DNA of 64,000 bases from NCBI RefSeq assembly GCF_004337365.2, contig NZ_CP044016.1, positions 744,001-808,000 of the forward strand. The letters run 5' to 3'. Origin of the DNA: Rhizosphaericola mali (lineage in GTDB: Bacteria > Bacteroidota > Bacteroidia > Chitinophagales > Chitinophagaceae). The notes below the pieces were generated by a model. It ran no database searches and was not told where the DNA came from. It saw nothing but the letters and a program-made list of their open reading frames with translations. This document shows positions 55,501 to 64,000 of the stretch, one piece after another. Position numbers and translations under genes: made by a program. How positions within the stretch are numbered: position 1 is the stretch's first letter; each line of letters starts with the position of its first letter.

Positions 55501-55715
55501 TTACGTATAGTTTTCCTGCTAAATGGCTTGGTGGACAGACGATGATCAAAGGCGTGAGTGTCTCTGCCGTTGCTAGAAATTTAATTAATATAAGAGCGAA
55601 AGATAATATTTGGGGAGAACCTGAAAATATATATCAAAGTGGCGTTGGATTTAGTGGTTGGAGAACCTTGCCATCTACGCGCACTTATGGTTTTAGTGTA
55701 AGTGTTAATCTTTAA
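52572..55715 (+). CDS. SusC/RagA-family TonB-linked outer-membrane transporter
   Basis: 1047 residues from the ATG at 52572, which starts the signal peptide MKKKLFLVFCSFSAIVAYAQ; the upstream open frame is leader. A carboxypeptidase-like N-terminal domain (about 24-105) has TIKGIVKDSADQ and KLKITFIGYSTKEI. The plug (about 115-225) has the SusC marks RGARNID, PLFVVDGVPL and SITVLKGANAAAVYGSQG then GVIIVTT. A 22-strand barrel follows, ending TYGFSVSVNL. It works with the SusD-like lipoprotein encoded 37 bases downstream to import an oligomer. No glycan-degrading enzyme is adjacent, so the substrate is open. Confidence 0.94.
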   Translation: MKKKLFLVFCSFSAIVAYAQKNTIKGIVKDSADQHILIGAVVENETTHTKKLTNADGHFLLNGQPGDKLKITFIGYSTKEITIENNQPFYEVYLPTNNESLSDVVVTGAFGLKYSAKEMGVSVATVSGKSVNNTKVINPLQGLQAKVAGLQINMFDASVNPQVRVTLRGARNIDDGKNEPLFVVDGVPLPSITQYNPQSQGSTRDASAITSLNPNDIESITVLKGANAAAVYGSQGVNGVIIVTTKHGSKGAGRINFTHSTTFDKVGWLPKFQEEFGGGWNGVYQPYETRSWGAKYDGSTVNVGPILPDGTQWQLKYSPIKNQKSQFFNTGITNQESLSLSGGDDKSSYYLSGQYADVEGVIPHDNNKKTNFRFSGSRKFGKLLSSYSVSYSQMNVSTTTSEPWNNVRNLPLYIPIKDLKDYKNPTKYYAHPEYYFASNSINPYWGLDNMRQDARQENINGNVSFEYPITSWFKAIYRLGFTSVNSKLHAFNAKVDNSAIPYTYYDADGKLQTLKLTNGTFGPRLSAAGSVQEGTTSDQQLNSDLLLQFTKTFKKFSTRLLLGQNYQDQKSSEGSTSASALNMPEVYNLSNAVGNLSGNFNSYHQRRYSFFGEFMVGYDNYLFLTLNGRQENVSVLSPDNRSYFYPGANLSFVFTNAFPELKNSILSYGKVYGSWSKTANSFVDPYRLQNVYSQVAGFPFGNLNGTQITTTNANPDLKPEFVYSWETGMQLGFWKDRIRFEATYAHADSRDQIMEISSSAASGFLSTFTNAARMRSKSIELNLQADLIRNETWLWTIGANYTHNDNTVVSIAGNEAMINQWKGLYIVPGQRYPTYEMPAYETDPQGRTVVNATTGIPIQSSELKNMGTSQPVHMLGVNTSITYKNITFSALVDARWGSNYYTAAAENTTAQGLAPITSSYDRGKFIYPNSVIKNADGTYSENTTEATSDYNFWNTYKSVLSNNVFNGKYIKLRELNITYSFPAKWLGGQTMIKGVSVSAVARNLINIRAKDNIWGEPENIYQSGVGFSGWRTLPSTRTYGFSVSVNL

Positions 55716-55752
55716 TTCATACTCAATTAACTCACTTATTTATTCTACTATA

Positions 55753-57234
55753 ATGAAAAATAAAATTATTTACACTGCAATATTGGGTAGTTTGCTATCA
55801 CTTTCCTCTTGTGTAAAATCTTTGGATATAAATGATAATCCAAATGCAATATCTTCTTTTACCAATGATAATCAACTAGCAGGAACATTATTGACCTCTG
55901 CAAGATTAGAATCCACTACGTTGAATGAACTAGGGAGTTTTTGGGGTGGATATTGGGCTAAAGCGTCAGATATTGCAGGAACATCTTCTGGTGCAACACA
56001 GTCTAGTTTGGATATGACGGTTAATTACACGATTGTCAATTCATTTGCCAATAGCATTTGGGAAAATCAATATTTGACTATTTATAACTTTCAATTACTT
56101 TACAATCAAGCAAAAGAAGGCGCTCCCGCTTATGCAGGTATTGCCGACATTATTCAGGGAATGCATTATATGCAGATCGCAGATTATTATAATAATGTTC
56201 CATTTTCTAATTCATTAATTCCGACCAATACGACGCCTACTTACGATAAAGGTTTGGATGTATATGAAAATGCCATTAATAAAATATCAGAAGGGATTGA
56301 CTTGATAAAAAGTGCTGGTAGTGTCAATATTCCTACAATTAGCGATATTTTGTTTAAAGGTGATATGAATAAATGGATTCAATTGGCCAATACGATCAAA
56401 TTAAGAGGCTTGTTGCAACTGAGTAATGTCTCTGCGGCCTCTTCTTTTATAACTTCAGAAATCACAAAAATTACTCAAGAGGGTAGTGGATTCCTTACTA
56501 CAGATGCGTTGTTAAATCCTGGATTTTCCAAAAATGCAAACCAACAAAATCCTTTTTGGGATACGTACTATATGAATTATTCTGGTAATATAACTACCAT
56601 GTATAATGCAGTAAGACCTACGAAATTTTTAGTAGCCAAATACAATAGTTATAATGATCCAAGAGCAAAAAATATATATAATCTAATCACCAATGATATA
56701 GTTGGTGTGCAATTGGGTACGAGTTCTACAGATCAAACCTCTACAAAATCTAGTTCATTTAAAGTCGGAGGAGTTCTGAAATCGGCAACAGCTAGTGCTC
56801 TTTATTTTTCGGCTGCGGAAAGTTATTTTTTGCAATCAGAAGCAATTTACAGAGGCTGGATTACAGGTTCGTTATCTAGTTCTTTTAAATCTGCGATTAG
56901 TTCATCTATGAATTATATTGGCGTAAGTGCAGCTGATCAAAATTCTTATTTAAGTCAATCAATTTTAGATATTGATGCTAGTAGCGATAAGTTAGGGTTG
57001 TTGATTGATCAGAAATGGTTGGCACTGAATAGCATTGATGGACATGCGGCATTTAATGATTATAGACGACTTTCTTTACCCAAAGATTTACCTGGTTCTA
57101 TTTCTTATGATGCTACAGGAAAATCACATCCGAATAGATTGTTATATCCAACATCCGAACAAAGCGTTAATAAAGCAAATGTGGATGCCGAGGGAAATAT
57201 TGATCCTTTTACGAATAAAATATTCTGGCAATAA
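55753..57234 (+). CDS. SusD/RagB-like substrate-binding lipoprotein
   Basis: 493 residues from the ATG at 55753. The lipoprotein signal ends LSLSSC. The protein is helical with TPR-like repeats: NQYLTIYNFQLLYNQAKE, DIIQGMHYMQIADYYNNVPF and KFLVAKYNSYNDPRAKNIYN (first part KFLVAKYNSYNDPRA). Later, SALYFSAAESYFLQSEA is the signature of the SusD-like_2 group. The C-terminus PNRLLYPTSEQSVNKANVD is typical as well. It forms the lid over the SusC barrel. The terminator 57260-57287 separates it from the PepSY gene. Confidence 0.93.
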   Translation: MKNKIIYTAILGSLLSLSSCVKSLDINDNPNAISSFTNDNQLAGTLLTSARLESTTLNELGSFWGGYWAKASDIAGTSSGATQSSLDMTVNYTIVNSFANSIWENQYLTIYNFQLLYNQAKEGAPAYAGIADIIQGMHYMQIADYYNNVPFSNSLIPTNTTPTYDKGLDVYENAINKISEGIDLIKSAGSVNIPTISDILFKGDMNKWIQLANTIKLRGLLQLSNVSAASSFITSEITKITQEGSGFLTTDALLNPGFSKNANQQNPFWDTYYMNYSGNITTMYNAVRPTKFLVAKYNSYNDPRAKNIYNLITNDIVGVQLGTSSTDQTSTKSSSFKVGGVLKSATASALYFSAAESYFLQSEAIYRGWITGSLSSSFKSAISSSMNYIGVSAADQNSYLSQSILDIDASSDKLGLLIDQKWLALNSIDGHAAFNDYRRLSLPKDLPGSISYDATGKSHPNRLLYPTSEQSVNKANVDAEGNIDPFTNKIFWQ

Positions 57235-57259
57235 TCAAAAAATTAAAGCAATTTTACAA

Positions 57260-57287
57260 AAGGAATGCATCAATCAATGCATTCCTT
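57260..57287 (+). terminator. Terminator after the SusD-like gene
   Basis: Perfect 11-bp stem (57260-57270 with 57277-57287), 6-base loop CAATCA, core GGAATGCAT, then a T-rich stretch (TCATTTATTTTAATT). Confidence 0.82.
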
Positions 57288-57305
57288 CATTTATTTTAAT
57301 TAAGA

Positions 57306-58472
57306 ATGAAAAATAAACTTTTTAGAAACATTCATCTTTATCTCGGTCTGATTTCCGGATTGATATTTTTTACCCAATGCATTACTGGATTATTGCTTGT
57401 TTTCCAAGATGAAATGGAAAATACCATGTACAAACATGAGCGTTTTGTTCAATCTAAAACGCAAATGTTGCCTTTGGCCCAATTGAGCAATACTGTACAA
57501 TCAACGTATGCAGACAAGAAAATTAATTTGGTAAAAATGTACGCGGACGCAGATCGTTCTTACGAATTTACCCTTTCTCCAAAAGTAAATAAAGAAGAAA
57601 AATCGGTTGCGAAAAAGCCAGAAGGAGCAAAAGAGGATAAAAAGAAAAGCTCAGAAACTGCCTATGTAAATCCCTATACTGGTGAAATTTTAGCAATCAA
57701 TAAGGGACATAAAGATAATTTTTTTGGAACTATATTGTCGATTCATCGAACTTTATTGGTAGATAAAATAGGAAAGACCATTTTGGGTATTTCGACATTA
57801 TTTACTTTCGGAATTTTGATTACAGGAATTATTCTTTGGTGGCCAAAATCCAAGAAAGTACTAAAAACTAGGCTCAAAATAAAAACGGATGCGCATTGGA
57901 AAAGGGTAACTTTTGATTTGCATGTTGTTTTAGGATTTTATGCTTCTTTTTTCTTATTGATGATAGTCGTGACAAGTATGCCTTGGTCTTTTAAATGGGT
58001 AAATGATCATTTATACGTTTGGACAAATTCCTCTCCCAAAATGGCTGAAGCGCCAATCATTGCAAAAGACACTTCTCATGTAAAAGAGAAAAAAAATATG
58101 CTTTGGGATGTATATTTAGCCAATGCAAAAAAATATTATCCTAATGTTAAATATTGGCAGATATCCCTGCCAACGAAAAAACAAAATGTCGTAGCGATTA
58201 CTGTTCCGAGTAGGGTGCCTTTACATAGCAATGCCTTTGATAATTTGTATTTGAATCCTAAAGACGGAGCGACCATTCAAGAAAATAGATATCAAGAAAC
58301 GCCCGCTGGCTGGAAGATTAGACGGTATCTGAAGCCCTTGCATACATTTGCCATCGGCGGTATTCCTACAAAAATTTTGGGTTTTATATTTATGATTATT
58401 GCTGCAAGTTTTCCAATTACGGGTGTTATGATGTGGATCAATCGGCAACCCAAAAAGAAGAAAACCGCTTAG
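57306..58472 (+). CDS. PepSY-associated TM-helix membrane protein
   Basis: 388 residues with four main membrane helices: LYLGLISGLIFFTQCITGLL near the start, GISTLFTFGILITGIILWWP (about 160), FYASFFLLMIVVTSMPWSF (about 215), and KILGFIFMIIAASFPITGVM at the end. Histidines in NIHLYLG, LSIHRTLL, FDLHVVLG and LHTFAIGG are placed to bind heme. PepSY-TM proteins of this type are thought to be siderophore or flavin-linked iron reductases. A charged loop of about residues 98-115 is Lys/Glu-rich. It follows the SusC/SusD pair but behind a terminator, so the link to it is uncertain. Confidence 0.85.
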   Translation: MKNKLFRNIHLYLGLISGLIFFTQCITGLLLVFQDEMENTMYKHERFVQSKTQMLPLAQLSNTVQSTYADKKINLVKMYADADRSYEFTLSPKVNKEEKSVAKKPEGAKEDKKKSSETAYVNPYTGEILAINKGHKDNFFGTILSIHRTLLVDKIGKTILGISTLFTFGILITGIILWWPKSKKVLKTRLKIKTDAHWKRVTFDLHVVLGFYASFFLLMIVVTSMPWSFKWVNDHLYVWTNSSPKMAEAPIIAKDTSHVKEKKNMLWDVYLANAKKYYPNVKYWQISLPTKKQNVVAITVPSRVPLHSNAFDNLYLNPKDGATIQENRYQETPAGWKIRRYLKPLHTFAIGGIPTKILGFIFMIIAASFPITGVMMWINRQPKKKKTA

Positions 58473-58488
58473 GCGTACAAACTAGCTT

Positions 58489-58519
58489 TTTGAAAAAAGC
58501 AAAAAAATGGATAACATTG
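58489..58519 (+). promoter_or_regulatory. Promoter of enolase
   Basis: TTTG at 58489-58492, a 19-base A-rich spacer, and TAACATTG at 58512-58519 (one mismatch to TAnnTTTG). The eno start codon is 29 bases downstream. A short hairpin GCTTTT/AAAAGC at 58485-58500 overlaps the -33 box and may end the PepSY transcript. Confidence 0.65.
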
Positions 58520-58541
58520 CGGAACTTTTTATTAAAATTGA

Positions 58542-59819
<1,278 letters not shown>

Positions 59820-59856
59820 GAATTTAGATTAAAATCTCAAATAGATTTATTTTTAG

Positions 59857-59886
59857 ACCTCTTCTTTAAACAGAAGAGGTTTTTTT
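59857..59886 (+). terminator. Rho-independent terminator after enolase
   Basis: Perfect 9-bp stem ACCTCTTCT/AGAAGAGGT (59857-59865 with 59872-59880), loop TTAAAC, then a run of T to 59886. The ATG of the next gene starts at the very next base. Confidence 0.92.
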
Positions 59887-60291
59887 ATGGAAAATAAGGA
59901 CAACTCGCAAGATAAAGACTACATCATCCCACTCCGATATCGCAAGATGGAAAATCTCCATATTGTCTTTTGGTTATTTAAAGATATTTCATGGTGCTTA
60001 ACGATTAAATGGTTAGGCATTTTAATGATTATTCCTACTTTGGCTATTGCGATGGTCATTGCTTGGCGTACCAGACAATATATGAGCGAGTTGTGTCACA
60101 ATCTGGCAATCACAGTATGGATTATGGCCAACAGTTATTGGATGCTAAGTGAATTTTTCGGTTTTGATACTAAAATTATTATTGGTAAGATTACGTATAA
60201 AGAATTGGCTTTGATTCCATTTTTTACTGGAGTATTGATTCTTGCATTTTATTATTTAATTTGGTATCCAAAACATAAAACCGACTATTGA
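59887..60291 (+). CDS. Small conserved membrane protein, function unknown
   Basis: 134 residues with three or four membrane helices: IKWLGILMIIPTLAIAMVIA (about 39-58), LAITVWIMANSYWML (about 74-88), and ELALIPFFTGVLILAFYYLIW (about 108-128). A conserved-looking PLRYRKMENLHIVFWLFKD segment precedes the first helix. The first ATG directly follows the T tract of the eno terminator, so no room is left for a separate promoter or leader. A start at Met21 (59947) is possible. If the first ATG is right, expression depends on read-through from eno or on a leaderless transcript. The metallopeptidase gene follows after 13 bases. Confidence 0.7.
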   Translation: MENKDNSQDKDYIIPLRYRKMENLHIVFWLFKDISWCLTIKWLGILMIIPTLAIAMVIAWRTRQYMSELCHNLAITVWIMANSYWMLSEFFGFDTKIIIGKITYKELALIPFFTGVLILAFYYLIWYPKHKTDY

Positions 60292-60304
60292 TAATTGCAA
60301 ATAA

Positions 60305-63094
60305 ATGAAAGTAATCTTTTACCTAATTGTTTTCTTTTTAAGTGTGCAGATTGCGCGTAGTCAAGTTTTTGGTGGTAATCCTTTCCACGTAAATTGGCAT
60401 CAAGTGCACAATCCTTATGCGCGTATAATTTATCCTGATGGGCAAGATTCTGCGGCGCAATTGGTGTCTAATTTGATCCGTTGGCAAGGAAAATATGACA
60501 CATCTACCATTGGTTCTATTTCAAAAAAAATTGATATTGTGCTCCAACCAGATGTCGTTTATTCCAATGGATATGTGCAATTGGGACCCTTTCGAAGTGA
60601 ATTTTACTTGATGCCGTCGCTTTCGGGTTTTGAATTAGGTAGTCAAAATTGGACCTCTAATTTGGCTGTACATGAGTTCAGACACGTATTGCAATACAAT
60701 AATTTCAATGTCGGTTTGTCCAAATTTGTAGGCAAAATTTTCGGACAAGATGGTCGTGATCTTGCCAATGCGATGAGTGTACCCAATTGGTTTTTTGAGG
60801 GTGATGCTGTGTATAATGAAACCAAACTAAGTGGACAGGGTAGAGGACGTTTACCATTGTTTATGAATGATTTTTATAGTTTGTATTTAGGTAAAAAGCA
60901 CTATAATTATCAGCAATTACGTAATGGCTCTTATATCAAATATGTTCCCAATCATTATCCATTGGGATATTTGTTAGTAGGTTATGGTTATCAAAAATAT
61001 GGAGAGGATTTTTGGAAAAATGTAACCAAAGACGCCGCAGCATACAAGCCTTTATTTTATCCTTTACAAAATGCAGTGAAAAAATATGCAGGTGTAGATT
61101 TTGATCAATTTGTACAAAATGCGTTTTCTTATTATCAATCGCAATGGGATTCTGTAATGCCTTCGGGACGATTTGTGCAAATGCAAAAAAAATGGCAAAT
61201 TGATAATGCGCAATATCTTCAAAATGAAAATAACAACATTTTTTATGTAAAAACAAGTTACAAGCATTTGCCTAGTTTCTATACGATGGATTCTAATTTT
61301 CAAGAAATGAAAATCAAAGTACAATCCATTACCTATGACAATTATTTTTCTACCAATGGTAAACAAATCGTTTATGCTGCGCGCGTACCCAATATTCGCT
61401 GGGGCAATGTAGAATATTCCGATATAAAAGTTTTGGATATTGCTTCGAAAAAGGAAAAGTATTTGACTAAAAAGACGCGTTATTTTACGCCAGATATTGA
61501 TAAGGAAGGAAACGAAATCGCTGCAGTATCTATCAATACGAATCAACAAAGTCAATTAGTTGTGTTGGATAATCATGGGAAAATATTGTCTAAGCATGAT
61601 GCAGCTAAAAATCATATTTATAGTTTCCCAAAATTTTCCCCAATCGACCATTCCATATTTGTATTTGAAAGAGATTTTGATGGAAAAATGCGTTTGGTTC
61701 AATTTTCAGATGATTTGAAAACGGAAAAAGAATTGATTCCATTTGGTAATCGCATCATGGGATTTCCTTATTTTCAAAAAGAGAATTTTTTATTTACAGC
61801 AACGAGCGACGGAAAGGATGTTTTATTTTCCTACGATGTAAAGGATAAATCATCCAAACAAATATCGTCATTTCCAACGGGGATTTATGGTGGTGTGCAA
61901 TGGAAAGATTCTGTTTTAGGTTCTGTTTTTACAGCGGATGGTTACCGATTGAGAATGATTCCTAAAGAAAGATATCCTACAACGAATTGGGCGAATGACA
62001 CTTTCAAAATATTATATCTAAATGATTTTTCGGATAAATATAAAAATATAGTTGGCTTAGCTCAGGAAGATACTGCGACAGTTTCCAAATACGCCAGATT
62101 GACGCATCCATTTAATTTTCATAGTTTGCATCCAGAGTGGGATGATCCCAACTATACCTTATCCTACTATGGTAATAACGTTCTAAATACGGTACAATCT
62201 CAACTATACTATAACTATAATCGTACGGAAAAATTCAGTTCGCTTGGTGCGTCCGTTTATTATGGTGGCTGGTATGTAATGCCATTTATTGGTGTTAATA
62301 CCAATATTAATCGACAAGTACGATATAATGATATTTCGGATACGATTTTTCGTTGGAATGATTATACCGCAAGTGCTGGACTGCAATTGCCACTCAATTT
62401 TTCCAGAGGAAGAATGTACAAATATTTGAATGTGAGCACGGTAATCAACTATAATCAAGTGGCGTGGAATGGTATCGCCAAAAATTATCTCAATAATCGT
62501 TCTTTCTATTATTTGAATAATACGATCAGTTTTCAGAGTTATAGTCAACAAGCTACACAAAATATTTATCCAAGATTGGGATATGTTGTATCGGCCAATT
62601 ATCGCTCTGGCTTGAATCTAAAAAGTTATCAATGGGTATTTAATTCTTCTTTGTATTTGCCAGGTTTGATGACTAATCATAATTTGGTGGTAAATGCTGC
62701 CTATTCGCTGAGAGATACGCTAGGTAATTATTTATTTAGTAATATATTTCCGTTTTCTAGAGGTTATCAAGTTGTCAATTTTCCAAGAATGTGGAAGGTG
62801 TCTGGTAATTATCATTTACCCTTATTTTATCCAGATTGGGGATATAAAAATATCGTGTATTTCCAACGAATCCGAGGCAATCTATTCTATGACTATACAG
62901 AAGTGAAAAGTTTGCGAACAAAATATGTTTATCATTTTCGTACTATTGGAAGTGAAATTTATTTCGATACAAAATGGTGGAATCAAGAAGCAGTAACTTT
63001 CGGAATTCGATATTCTTACATGCAAGATCACAAATTGTTAGGGACCGGTCCGAGTCGTTGGGAAATTATTTTACCTATAAATTTATTTGATTAA
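60305..63094 (+). CDS. Metallopeptidase-like / beta-propeller / outer-membrane barrel fusion protein
   Basis: 929 residues with a signal peptide ending QIARSQ (about residue 21). The N-terminal part carries a gluzincin motif HEFRH (123-127), with a further Glu in WFFEGDAV (165), and the WGN/NW flanks of peptidase-MA-like domains. The middle (about 295-580) has repeated propeller segments such as ITYDNYFSTNGKQIVYAAR and FSPIDHSIFVFERDFDG. The C-terminal third (about 620-929) is an aromatic-rich barrel with strands SLGASVYYGGWYVMPFIG and a final WEIILPINLFD. It would be a surface- or periplasm-facing protease tethered by its own barrel. Peptidase activity is inferred from motifs. Confidence 0.78.
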   Translation: MKVIFYLIVFFLSVQIARSQVFGGNPFHVNWHQVHNPYARIIYPDGQDSAAQLVSNLIRWQGKYDTSTIGSISKKIDIVLQPDVVYSNGYVQLGPFRSEFYLMPSLSGFELGSQNWTSNLAVHEFRHVLQYNNFNVGLSKFVGKIFGQDGRDLANAMSVPNWFFEGDAVYNETKLSGQGRGRLPLFMNDFYSLYLGKKHYNYQQLRNGSYIKYVPNHYPLGYLLVGYGYQKYGEDFWKNVTKDAAAYKPLFYPLQNAVKKYAGVDFDQFVQNAFSYYQSQWDSVMPSGRFVQMQKKWQIDNAQYLQNENNNIFYVKTSYKHLPSFYTMDSNFQEMKIKVQSITYDNYFSTNGKQIVYAARVPNIRWGNVEYSDIKVLDIASKKEKYLTKKTRYFTPDIDKEGNEIAAVSINTNQQSQLVVLDNHGKILSKHDAAKNHIYSFPKFSPIDHSIFVFERDFDGKMRLVQFSDDLKTEKELIPFGNRIMGFPYFQKENFLFTATSDGKDVLFSYDVKDKSSKQISSFPTGIYGGVQWKDSVLGSVFTADGYRLRMIPKERYPTTNWANDTFKILYLNDFSDKYKNIVGLAQEDTATVSKYARLTHPFNFHSLHPEWDDPNYTLSYYGNNVLNTVQSQLYYNYNRTEKFSSLGASVYYGGWYVMPFIGVNTNINRQVRYNDISDTIFRWNDYTASAGLQLPLNFSRGRMYKYLNVSTVINYNQVAWNGIAKNYLNNRSFYYLNNTISFQSYSQQATQNIYPRLGYVVSANYRSGLNLKSYQWVFNSSLYLPGLMTNHNLVVNAAYSLRDTLGNYLFSNIFPFSRGYQVVNFPRMWKVSGNYHLPLFYPDWGYKNIVYFQRIRGNLFYDYTEVKSLRTKYVYHFRTIGSEIYFDTKWWNQEAVTFGIRYSYMQDHKLLGTGPSRWEIILPINLFD

Positions 63095-63193
63095 AATATT
63101 ACGATAAATCAAATTGGACTAAAATAATATGCCATTTTTAGCCAAAAATTAAGTATATTTCCACCTAATCGAATTTAAATTGCTAGGTTAATA

Positions 63194-64000
63194 ATGGAAC
63201 TATACTATTCTTTTTCTGTACTCATTGTAGTCGCTTCTTTTTTCGCATATCTCAATTATCGCTTTTTAAAATTGCCAGCGACGATTGGTATCATGGTGAT
63301 TGCGATGATTGTCTCTTTAGTGATGGCAACGCTTGGAGATCGTTTTTTTCCAAAAACTTTTTTTAAGTTCTTCAATTTGGTAAACCAATTTGATTTTACG
63401 GAAGTTTTGATGGGAGCGATGCTTAATTTTTTGCTATTTGCAGGAGGTATTCATGTCAATATTAATAATCTAAAAGCGGAAAAAGGGCCGATCATGATTT
63501 TCTCAACGGTGAGTGTGATTATTTCGGCATTTGTCGTAGCGTATATTGTTTATTATGTGTTTCCGTTGATTGGTTTGCATATACCATTTATCTATTGTTT
63601 ACTATTCGGTGCATTGATCTCGCCTACAGATCCAGTTGCCGTATTAAGTATTTTAAAGCAAGCCAATGTCTCCAAATCCTTAGAGACCAAAGTCGCAGGG
63701 GAATCTTTATTTAACGATGGGATGTCGGTTGTAATGTTTGCGGTGATATTGCAATTGGCTCAAGGGGCGGAAATTGATTTAACCTTTAAAAATATTTGTT
63801 GGTTATTATTGAAAGAAGCAGGAGGTGGTTTGCTTTTGGGTGTATTATTGGGATGGGGCGCTTCGCGTGCGATGCGTAGAGTAGATGACTACAAAATTTC
63901 CGTATTGACGACGCTTTCTGTAGTAATGGGCGGTTACCTAATTGCTCATGCAATGCATATTTCTGGTCCATTGACGATGGTTGCGGCGGGTTTGTTTATG
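63194..64000 (+). CDS. NhaP-type Na+/H+ antiporter, 3' end beyond window
   Basis: Cation:proton antiporter of the CPA1 family; 269 codons are visible and the reading frame stays open at the window end. The ATG at 63194 starts MELYYSFSVLIVVASFFAYL, an N-terminal membrane helix. The transport core shows LFGALISPTDPVAVLSIL (the TDP motif) and AGESLFNDGMSVVMF (the ND motif), both hallmarks of CPA1 exchangers. At least seven helices are present. It follows the fusion protein by about 100 bases and may have its own promoter; none stands out. Confidence 0.92.
   Translation, partial: MELYYSFSVLIVVASFFAYLNYRFLKLPATIGIMVIAMIVSLVMATLGDRFFPKTFFKFFNLVNQFDFTEVLMGAMLNFLLFAGGIHVNINNLKAEKGPIMIFSTVSVIISAFVVAYIVYYVFPLIGLHIPFIYCLLFGALISPTDPVAVLSILKQANVSKSLETKVAGESLFNDGMSVVMFAVILQLAQGAEIDLTFKNICWLLLKEAGGGLLLGVLLGWGASRAMRRVDDYKISVLTTLSVVMGGYLIAHAMHISGPLTMVAAGLFM

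Noticed and set aside
61064..61555. 163-residue minus-strand ORF
   Set aside because: It is inside the peptidase/propeller/barrel gene, has Ile/Phe-rich low-complexity composition and no start signal.

Overview
The window is a compact, AT-rich stretch of a Bacteroidota chromosome, most likely from the class Chitinophagia (Chitinophagaceae-like; the rank below class is a guess). Signs of this are a SusC/SusD outer-membrane pair, GSCFA and GLPGLI family proteins, many lipoproteins with short lipoboxes, a serine palmitoyltransferase, promoters of the TTTG / TAnnTTTG type, and little Shine-Dalgarno usage. Housekeeping genes dominate: gyrB, ligA, eno, lysC, ruvX, pcn, and rRNA methylases of the RsmF and RsmI types. 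I see no rRNA, tRNA, CRISPR array, transposase or integrase.

Layout. 1-7200: start of a probable tRNA hydroxylase (miaE-like), acid phosphatase lipoprotein, DUF4399 lipoprotein, rRNA methylase, LysM protein, LacI regulator divergent from an APH-fold sugar-kinase-like gene, and a small lipoprotein. 7400-19300: secreted amidohydrolase plus MRJP-like propeller, OM barrel, PnuC with an alpha/beta hydrolase, AI-2E transporter, RsmI-like methylase, GLPGLI protein, ComB, RuvX, UbiA, a HExxH protein and Spt. 19500-31500: P1B metal ATPase, dipeptide epimerase, Ldh2-type dehydrogenase, OmpA, aspartokinase, SPFH/ribbon-helix-helix pair, arginase-fold protein and gyrB. 31500-40140: GSCFA protein, then ethanolamine permease, eutB, eutC, an Imm26-type immunity gene, phosphocholine-specific phospholipase C and a PAP2 phosphatase, which together suggest use of phospholipid head groups.

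40166-44745 is the most unusual part. A 198-bp 5' segment of an FAD oxidoreductase gene is present twice, about 4.4 kb apart. The copies differ at 11 positions, all silent. Between them lies a four-gene cassette: a small exported cysteine-rich peptide with its own hairpin terminator, an unknown membrane-anchored protein, a MauE/DoxX-type redox membrane protein with a CSCGG motif, and a TonB-receptor-like outer-membrane barrel. It reads as a laterally acquired exported-peptide system that brought a replacement 5' end for the gene it entered.

44563-64000: the intact FAD oxidoreductase, two tandem glutaminyl cyclases, CCA-adding enzyme, pRiA4b ORF-3-like protein, ligA, a GntR/FadR regulator divergent from a SusC/SusD pair, a PepSY reductase-like membrane protein, enolase, a small membrane protein starting directly behind the enolase terminator, a large metallopeptidase/propeller/OM-barrel protein, and an NhaP-type antiporter cut by the window end. 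No gene-free stretch exceeds about 300 bases. The longest (5182-5482, 7172-7428, 19256-19488, 23763-23986, 52338-52571) hold promoters and putative operators only.
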